Source of the DNA: Pelagibacterales bacterium SAG-MED50 | GTDB taxonomy: Bacteria > Pseudomonadota > Alphaproteobacteria > Pelagibacterales > Pelagibacteraceae | Assembly (NCBI GenBank): GCA_014653385.1 | Contig: JACWER010000012.1 | Coordinates: 1-47,562, forward strand | Direction: 5' to 3' | Length of the DNA stretch: 47,562 nucleotides | In this document: positions 42,861 to 47,562 of the stretch, one piece after another | Layout: the number at the start of each line of letters is the position of its first letter | How positions within the stretch are numbered: position 1 is the first letter of the stretch | The notes under the pieces: generated by a model | What the model was told of the DNA's origin: nothing | What the model saw: only the letters and a program-made list of their open reading frames with translations | Databases searched by the model: none | Translations under genes and position numbers: made by a program

Positions 42861-43430
42861 TTATTTTAAATCTTTAGAGGGATCGTATTGTTTTTCTTTT
42901 GGATTTCTCCAATCAATAATTAAGTTATTTACAGATTGAACTGCAATAAGAAATACACATATAAGTGTGAGTGGCTTCATAGTAGCAGGAATAGGTGGAT
43001 CCCAAAAAGTTGCAAATCTCTCCCAATTTATAAATGATCTGTACGCATCTTCCATACCACCATAAATTACAGCTGCTGCAAAAAGAACAATAATAATAGT
43101 ACTTATTAGATCAAAGATTCTTTGTGTCGGTCTACTGACCCAATCATATAATAATACAATTCTAATATGGCTTCTTAATCTTGTTGCATATACTCCGCCT
43201 ACTAAATAACAAATTCCAGCCAGCCATAGACATAATTCATTCACCCACATTGTTGGTTTTTCCATGATATATCTCATAAAAATTTCATACATCATGACTA
43301 GTACTATTACGGGGATTAAATATTTAATTGTGTGGCTTAAAAAAAGAGAAACTCTATCAATCCAATTTATTGGAAAATCATCCTTGCTTGCAACTTTTTC
43401 ATTTTGTTCTTGTAATTGTTTATCAAGCAT
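42861..43430 (-). CDS. dctQ: TRAP transporter small membrane subunit DctQ
   Basis: 189 residues with four helices (about 37-56, 75-90, 110-130, 150-168). The DctQ signature WVNELCLWLAGICYLVGG and RLRSHIRIVLLYDWVS is clear. It associates with DctM to form the membrane part. It is preceded by a 22-base hairpin that separates it from dctP, and abuts dctM downstream. Start fits family length. Confidence 0.94.
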   Translation of the reverse strand: MLDKQLQEQNEKVASKDDFPINWIDRVSLFLSHTIKYLIPVIVLVMMYEIFMRYIMEKPTMWVNELCLWLAGICYLVGGVYATRLRSHIRIVLLYDWVSRPTQRIFDLISTIIIVLFAAAVIYGGMEDAYRSFINWERFATFWDPPIPATMKPLTLICVFLIAVQSVNNLIIDWRNPKEKQYDPSKDLK

Positions 43431-43458
43431 AGATTAAAAAATTCTTTTTAAATAATAA

Positions 43459-43480
43459 GAAGGGCCTTTTCAGGCCCTTC
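43459..43480 (-). terminator. Attenuating hairpin between dctP and dctQ
   Basis: On the minus strand GAAGGGCCT-GAAA-AGGCCCTTC is a perfect 9-bp stem with a GAAA tetraloop followed by TTATTATTT. It lies 23 bases after the dctP stop and 29 before the dctQ start. It can act as a partial terminator or 3'-end stabiliser, giving more binding protein than membrane subunits. Confidence 0.8.
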
Positions 43481-43502
43481 AAGATTTTATTATGTGCTTT
43501 TA

Positions 43503-44519
43503 TTATAGGATACCGTTTGCTTTCATGTAAGCTGTATGTATATCTATAAGAGCGGCAGCTTCAGGAGATTTCTTTTTCCATTCCTGCCATGCATTAAGAG
43601 CAGCATTTCTGAACTTAAGTCTATCTTCTCTAGACCAGTCATGAAGAGTAACACCATCAGCAAGTAAAGCTTTTACTGCTTCTGCGTTTTTTCTCTCAAC
43701 TAAGCTAGTGATAGTTCTTCCAGCAATTTCTATTCCTGCTTTCATTGCTCCTCTTTCATGAGGTTTTAGCTTTTTCCATACTTTAGTATTACAAGCTAAG
43801 TGGTCAGCTGGCATAGAGTGAAAACCAGGATATGTAGCATATCTGTTTTTCTCATAGTGTCCACCTGCGTAGTTAGTTGCTAAAGATGAGTAGTCAGCAC
43901 CGTCAATTAAACCAGTTTGTAAAGCAGTTGGAACTTCACCAAAATCCATTACAATTGGTTTAGCACCTAAAGCGCTAAAGATCATACTTTCCATTCCTGG
44001 AGGTGATCTAAATTTAAAGTCTTTAATTGAAGGTACATCTGGAATTGGCTTGCTAGATATTAGAGACTCATGTCCTGGTATCCACCAACCAATTAAAGTC
44101 ATTCCATATTTGTTGTATAATGCATCAACAGCATCTTGAGCTCCTGGGAACTTTAAGAAATCGTATTGTTGATAAGGGTTATCATATCCACCCATTACAT
44201 CACCTGCAAATTGGAAAGCTGCATTCTTACCAGTTTGGTAACCAGCACCAGTCATATCACAGTCAATAATTCCAGTTTGTGCAGAGTTAAATACCTCAGC
44301 AGATTTACCTGTTACTGATGATGAGTAGAACATTTCTACTTTTAAGCTTCCACCAGAAAACATTTCAACATTTTTAGCGAATTGAGCTGCAACTTCACCA
44401 TTTGGTGAACTAGCAGTAAAGTGAGTTTCAATTTTTAATGTCTTTGCGTTAGCAGAGCCAAATAAAGCAACTGAAACAATAGCTACTGTAGCTATAGTTT
44501 TTGTTATTAATTTAAACAT
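43503..44519 (-). CDS. dctP: TRAP transporter periplasmic binding protein DctP
   Basis: 338 residues with a signal peptide (IATVAIVSVALFGSANA, cut near 26). The organic-acid contact arginine is R171 in FKFRSPPGMESMI, followed by VPTALQTGLIDGADYSS, the P9 region of DctP proteins. It catches a carboxylate ligand, likely the sugar acid degraded by the neighbouring enzymes. The ligand is not readable from sequence. Shine-Dalgarno GAGAGGAAG. The 128-base upstream gap should hold its own promoter. Base composition is slightly richer in GC than its neighbours, as expected for a highly expressed binding protein. Confidence 0.96.
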   Translation of the reverse strand: MFKLITKTIATVAIVSVALFGSANAKTLKIETHFTASSPNGEVAAQFAKNVEMFSGGSLKVEMFYSSSVTGKSAEVFNSAQTGIIDCDMTGAGYQTGKNAAFQFAGDVMGGYDNPYQQYDFLKFPGAQDAVDALYNKYGMTLIGWWIPGHESLISSKPIPDVPSIKDFKFRSPPGMESMIFSALGAKPIVMDFGEVPTALQTGLIDGADYSSLATNYAGGHYEKNRYATYPGFHSMPADHLACNTKVWKKLKPHERGAMKAGIEIAGRTITSLVERKNAEAVKALLADGVTLHDWSREDRLKFRNAALNAWQEWKKKSPEAAALIDIHTAYMKANGIL

Positions 44520-44647
44520 TATCTTCCTCTCGTTTAAGTTTTTAATTATGGAACTTAATCACAAATGATTTTTAATTTCAAATAAAAGGAGAAATAAATA
44601 TGTATAGAAATTATATATATTAACTAAATAAACAACTATGAGTTGTA

Positions 44648-45616
44648 TTATATCACTTCAGAAATAAGTGGCTTGTTTTCAAAATAATTGCAAATATTTT
44701 CTACTGCCATCATGCTCATTGCTAGACGAGTTTCATGAGTAGCACTCCCAACATGGGGTAACACAAAACAATTATCTAGTTTCATATATCTCTCATCAAG
44801 ATTAGGTTCATTATTAAAAACATCTAACCCAGCAGCATAAATTTTATTATTTTGCAAAGCATCAATAAGAGCATTATCATCAATGGTTGATCCTCTTGAA
44901 GTATTAATTATCACAGCATGCTTTGGTAACAAAGAAATAGTTGATGAATTTAAGATATGTTTAGTTTCAGATGTTGCTGGAGTGTGTATGGTTACAAAAT
45001 CACATTCAGGCATCATTGATTTGACGTCTGAATAATATTTCGCGCCATCTTCTAAATCTTCTGAAAGCTTATTTCTATTATAGTAAATTATTTTCATTCC
45101 AAATGCTTTTGCACATTTAGCAGCCATTCTACCAATTCGACCCATACCTATTATGCCAAGAGTTTTTCCTGTAACGGAATTTCCTATCATAAATTTAGTT
45201 AGGTCAGGTTTTTGATCTTTCCATTTTCCAGATCTTACAAGATTGTAAGCTTCACCTATCCTTCTCGAGGCAGCTAAAATCAAAAGAATTGTTGTTTCAG
45301 CAACGGCTTCATTTAATACATTTGGCGTATTGGTAACTTTAATTTTTTTACTTTCAGCAGATTTAATAGAAATATTGTCGTAGCCCACTCCAACCTGAGC
45401 AATAATTTTTAATTTACCATTTAGATCTTTAAAAAACTCTTCACCAATTTTATCAAAACCTGTTGAAATAAATCCATCATATTCATTAGCCATCTTGATA
45501 AGATCGGTATTTGGAATTGGTTCATCTTTTAAATTAAGAGTTACATCAAAATTTGTCTTTAATTTTTCTTCCGCTCCATCTGATAATTTTCTTGTAACTA
45601 GTATTTTTGGTTTCAT
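44648..45616 (-). CDS. D-2-hydroxyacid dehydrogenase (glyoxylate/hydroxypyruvate reductase type)
   Basis: 322 residues. NAD(P) motif GIIGMGRIGR (154-163), catalytic R241 (NTSRGSTID), E270 (NNEPNLDE) and H288 (LPHVGSAT), and the N-terminal catalytic-domain loop VGVGYDNI. It reduces 2-keto acids such as glyoxylate or hydroxypyruvate, or acts in reverse. Cofactor after strand 2 is YYNRNKLS, suggesting NADPH preference. It lies one base after the IlvD/Edd gene, so they are cotranscribed. A weak ACAACT/AGTTGT hairpin follows the stop at 44632-44646. Confidence 0.93.
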   Translation of the reverse strand: MKPKILVTRKLSDGAEEKLKTNFDVTLNLKDEPIPNTDLIKMANEYDGFISTGFDKIGEEFFKDLNGKLKIIAQVGVGYDNISIKSAESKKIKVTNTPNVLNEAVAETTILLILAASRRIGEAYNLVRSGKWKDQKPDLTKFMIGNSVTGKTLGIIGMGRIGRMAAKCAKAFGMKIIYYNRNKLSEDLEDGAKYYSDVKSMMPECDFVTIHTPATSETKHILNSSTISLLPKHAVIINTSRGSTIDDNALIDALQNNKIYAAGLDVFNNEPNLDERYMKLDNCFVLPHVGSATHETRLAMSMMAVENICNYFENKPLISEVI

Positions 45617-45617
45617 A

Positions 45618-47336
45618 TTAATGAGAATTTCTTGGAAGACCTTTTGTATTTGAAATATTTAAATAAGATCCACGTGATTTAATGCAAGCACCATCTTCAA
45701 GTTGACCCACTGTATCTCTAAAAATTTCTTGCCAAGGGGTTTGGTTATTTGCTTTAAATGATTTTTTACTTTTTCGTCTTTTTTTAAATTCTGATTGAGT
45801 GATTAATAAGTCCACTCTTCTTTTATTTAAATCTATTTTCATTTTATCACCTGTTTTTATAATTCCTAAATCTCCACCTACAGCAGACTCTGGTGAAACA
45901 TGAAGAATTGATGGGCTTTCAGAGGTACCACTTTGTCTTCCGTCTCCAAGAGTTGGTAAGTGTGTAATCCCTTTTTTTAATAACCGATCAGGTGGCTGCA
46001 TATTAACAACTTCTGCAGACCCAGGATAACCAACTGGTCCACATCCTCTAATAATTAAAATAGAATTTTCATCTATTTTTAACTTTTTATCATTTATTCT
46101 CTTATGATAATCTTCAGGTCCCTCAAATACGATTGCTTTACCATTGAATACATTCAGATTTTTTGGATCAGATAGATATCTATCTTTAAATTCTTTGCTT
46201 ATAACTGATGTTTTCATAATAGCAGATGAAAAAAAATTACTTTTCATAACTAAGAAGCCCGCATTATCCTCTAAACTATTTTTGAAAGTTTTTATTACCT
46301 TGGTATCTACATCTATTTTTCTTTTTAAATTTTGACCAACAGTCTTCCCTGTAACTGTCATAATATTAGTGTGAATTTTTTTATTTTTTATTAATTCTTT
46401 CATTACTGCGGGTACACCTCCCGCTCTATAGAAACTTTCCATCAGATATTCTCCAGCTGGTTGGCAATTAACTAAAAGAGGAATATTGTGTCCTAACTTT
46501 TGCCAATCAGATAAATCAAATTTTATTCCCATATGTTTTGCTATCGCACTTAAATGAGCTGTACAATTACTTGACCCACCAATCGCACTTGCAACAACAA
46601 CAGCATTTTCAAATGCTTTACGTGTCATAATTTTGGATGGCGTTAAATCTTCATGAACCATTTCAACAATTCTTTTTCCTGTTTCAAAAGAAATCTGTTC
46701 ACGTTCTTTATATGGTGCAGGTATAACAGCACAACCAGTTAAAGACATTCCTAAAGCTTCTGCAACTGAATTCATAGATGAAGCGGTTCCCATTGTATTA
46801 CAGTGACCAATACTTGGAGCAGAAGATGCAACCATATCCATAAACTCATCATAATTAATTTTACCTTTAGCTAAAAGTTTTCTAGCTTCCCAAATCACCA
46901 TACCTGATCCAGCCAACTTACCTTTGTAAATTCCATCTAACATTGGTCCACCTGACAAAACAATTGCAGGTATATTCACAGTTGCAGCTGCCATTAATGC
47001 AGCAGGGGTAGTTTTATCACAACCTGTTGTTAAGATTACGCCATCAATTGGATATCCATATAAAACTTCAACTAATGACAAATAAGATAAATTTCTATCC
47101 AGCATTGCAGTCGGTCTTTTTCCTGTTTCTTGGATTGGATGGGTTGGAAACTCCATTGGAATTCCTCCAGCTCTTCTTATTCCATCTTTAATTCTTTTAC
47201 TCAAAGATAAAAAATGTCTGTTGCATGGTGATAAATCACTACCTGATTGAGCTATTCCAATAATTGGGTTTCCAGACTGTAATTCTTTTCTAGTAAGTCC
47301 ATAGTTAAGATATCGCTCTAAATAAAGAGCAGTCAT
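45618..47336 (-). CDS. IlvD/Edd-family sugar-acid dehydratase
   Basis: 572 residues from ATG 47336, close in pattern to the L-arabinonate/D-xylonate-type dehydratases (opening ALYLERYLNYGLTRKELQSG). Iron-sulfur cysteines C38 (SPCNRH), C106 (TTGCDKTTP) and C179 (GHCNTMGT) are present. Upstream in the same frame there is family sequence without a start: NLRSQQWFNNPKDPE is encoded before 47336. An ATG at 47403 would give MPIKRKK and join it if the T9 run at 47380-47388 were T8. So the true start is probably 47403 with one extra base. The enzyme removes water from a C5 or C6 aldonic acid. One base from the hydroxyacid dehydrogenase gene. Confidence 0.92.
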   Translation of the reverse strand: MTALYLERYLNYGLTRKELQSGNPIIGIAQSGSDLSPCNRHFLSLSKRIKDGIRRAGGIPMEFPTHPIQETGKRPTAMLDRNLSYLSLVEVLYGYPIDGVILTTGCDKTTPAALMAAATVNIPAIVLSGGPMLDGIYKGKLAGSGMVIWEARKLLAKGKINYDEFMDMVASSAPSIGHCNTMGTASSMNSVAEALGMSLTGCAVIPAPYKEREQISFETGKRIVEMVHEDLTPSKIMTRKAFENAVVVASAIGGSSNCTAHLSAIAKHMGIKFDLSDWQKLGHNIPLLVNCQPAGEYLMESFYRAGGVPAVMKELIKNKKIHTNIMTVTGKTVGQNLKRKIDVDTKVIKTFKNSLEDNAGFLVMKSNFFSSAIMKTSVISKEFKDRYLSDPKNLNVFNGKAIVFEGPEDYHKRINDKKLKIDENSILIIRGCGPVGYPGSAEVVNMQPPDRLLKKGITHLPTLGDGRQSGTSESPSILHVSPESAVGGDLGIIKTGDKMKIDLNKRRVDLLITQSEFKKRRKSKKSFKANNQTPWQEIFRDTVGQLEDGACIKSRGSYLNISNTKGLPRNSH

Positions 47337-47451
47337 TTCTGGATCTTTTGGATTATTAAACCATTGTTGGCTTCTTAAATTTTTTTTTACGTTTTATTGG
47401 CATAAATAATTTGTAATGACTTGTTTAGAATACTAGTTATATAATAAAATT

Positions 47452-47562
47452 ATGAATAATCTAATAGTTTTAAACCAGAATGACAATGTAGGTGTAAGTC
47501 AATTTATAATTCCTGAAAAAACCAAAATAGAAGGACATGACATCAGCACAATAGACCCAATT
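47452..47562 (+). CDS. UxaA-family altronate/galactarate dehydratase, 5' end only
   Basis: ATG 47452 opens a frame that continues to the window end (37 codons): NNLIVLNQNDNVGVSQFIIP followed by EKTKIEGHDISTIDPI. This matches the N-terminal SAF domain of altronate/galactarate dehydratases (the V-L-N-x-x-D-N-V-x-V opening). It is divergent from the IlvD/Edd gene with about 48 bases between the likely starts, suggesting shared control. A short UxaA-like SAF-domain protein with a separate large subunit is also possible; the rest of the gene is outside the window. Confidence 0.75.
   Translation, partial: MNNLIVLNQNDNVGVSQFIIPEKTKIEGHDISTIDPI

Noticed and set aside
44520..44647. Riboswitch before dctP
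   Set aside because: The 128-base gap has only a weak ACAACT/AGTTGT hairpin near the preceding stop and none of the conserved cores of glycine, SAM or TPP aptamers.
1..47562. CRISPR arrays, insertion sequences, phage genes, tRNA or rRNA genes
   Set aside because: I read the gaps and saw no spaced direct repeats of CRISPR type, no transposase or integrase motifs, and no cloverleaf or T-loop sequence. A tRNA scan would settle this.

Overview
The window is very AT-rich (roughly 70 % AT), gene-dense and tightly packed: genes often overlap by 1-26 bases, intergenic gaps are short, and I see no rRNA, tRNA, insertion sequence, phage gene or CRISPR. The gene set points to the SAR11 clade (Pelagibacterales, Alphaproteobacteria). 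It includes AprMBA adenylylsulfate reductase, paired ammonium transporters, a TPP-riboswitch-controlled sodium symporter of the ThiV type, a DmdA-like GcvT-family protein, isocitrate lyase beside a RamB/ScfR-type regulator, and a TRAP transporter with sugar-acid enzymes. This assignment is inferred from gene content and base composition, not from a database search.

Layout. 1-4.3 kb: end of an aminodeoxychorismate lyase-like gene, a HIT protein, then aprM-aprB and a severely truncated aprA joined to the tail of a DUF3553 gene, a frameshifted cysQ and a doubly frameshifted recX. 4.3-7.3 kb: small metabolic and redox genes (ABA4-like, HCCA isomerase-like, rhodanese, GT9, Bcp). 7.3-10.3 kb: two tandem amt genes with structured 3' regions. 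10.3-18.9 kb: HU, RseP, YtoQ, small membrane proteins, an FAD oxidoreductase with a ghost C-terminal duplicate beside it, GFA, SRAP, a BaiN-type flavoprotein, SulP and a TPR protein. 18.9-24.5 kb: tesA divergent from ybbA-ybbP, then SOUL, TauE/SafE and GNAT-like genes. 24.5-28.7 kb: ScfR-type regulator, operator-like repeats, a 53-residue orphan ORF, aceA and a DmdA-like gene. 28.7-34.3 kb: ABC-2 exporter, TPP riboswitch plus thiV, a pentapeptide protein, azoreductase and CcdA. 34.3-47.5 kb: ppc, then a sugar-acid catabolic cluster (SMP-30 lactonase, enolase-superfamily dehydratase, FAH hydrolase, SDR, GarR-like dehydrogenase, TRAP DctMQP, D-2-hydroxyacid dehydrogenase, IlvD/Edd dehydratase) and a divergent UxaA-type gene running off the end.

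How the genes work together. The 37-47.5 kb cluster looks like uptake of an organic or sugar acid by a TRAP system, followed by lactone opening, dehydration, oxidation and hydrolysis, resembling the non-phosphorylative L-fuconate route. Carbon would then pass to central metabolism, with isocitrate lyase and PEP carboxylase as anaplerotic steps. AprMBA, CysQ, SulP and TauE/SafE are compatible with handling sulfite and sulfate released from organosulfur compounds.

The most notable regulatory features are the TPP riboswitch on thiV, the TTTGTAAA repeat array between the ScfR-type regulator and aceA, and a palindrome upstream of the second amt. Four single-base gains in homopolymer runs (cysQ, recX twice, the start of the IlvD/Edd gene) together with the aprA junction suggest sequence or assembly errors at the window ends at least as strongly as real gene decay.
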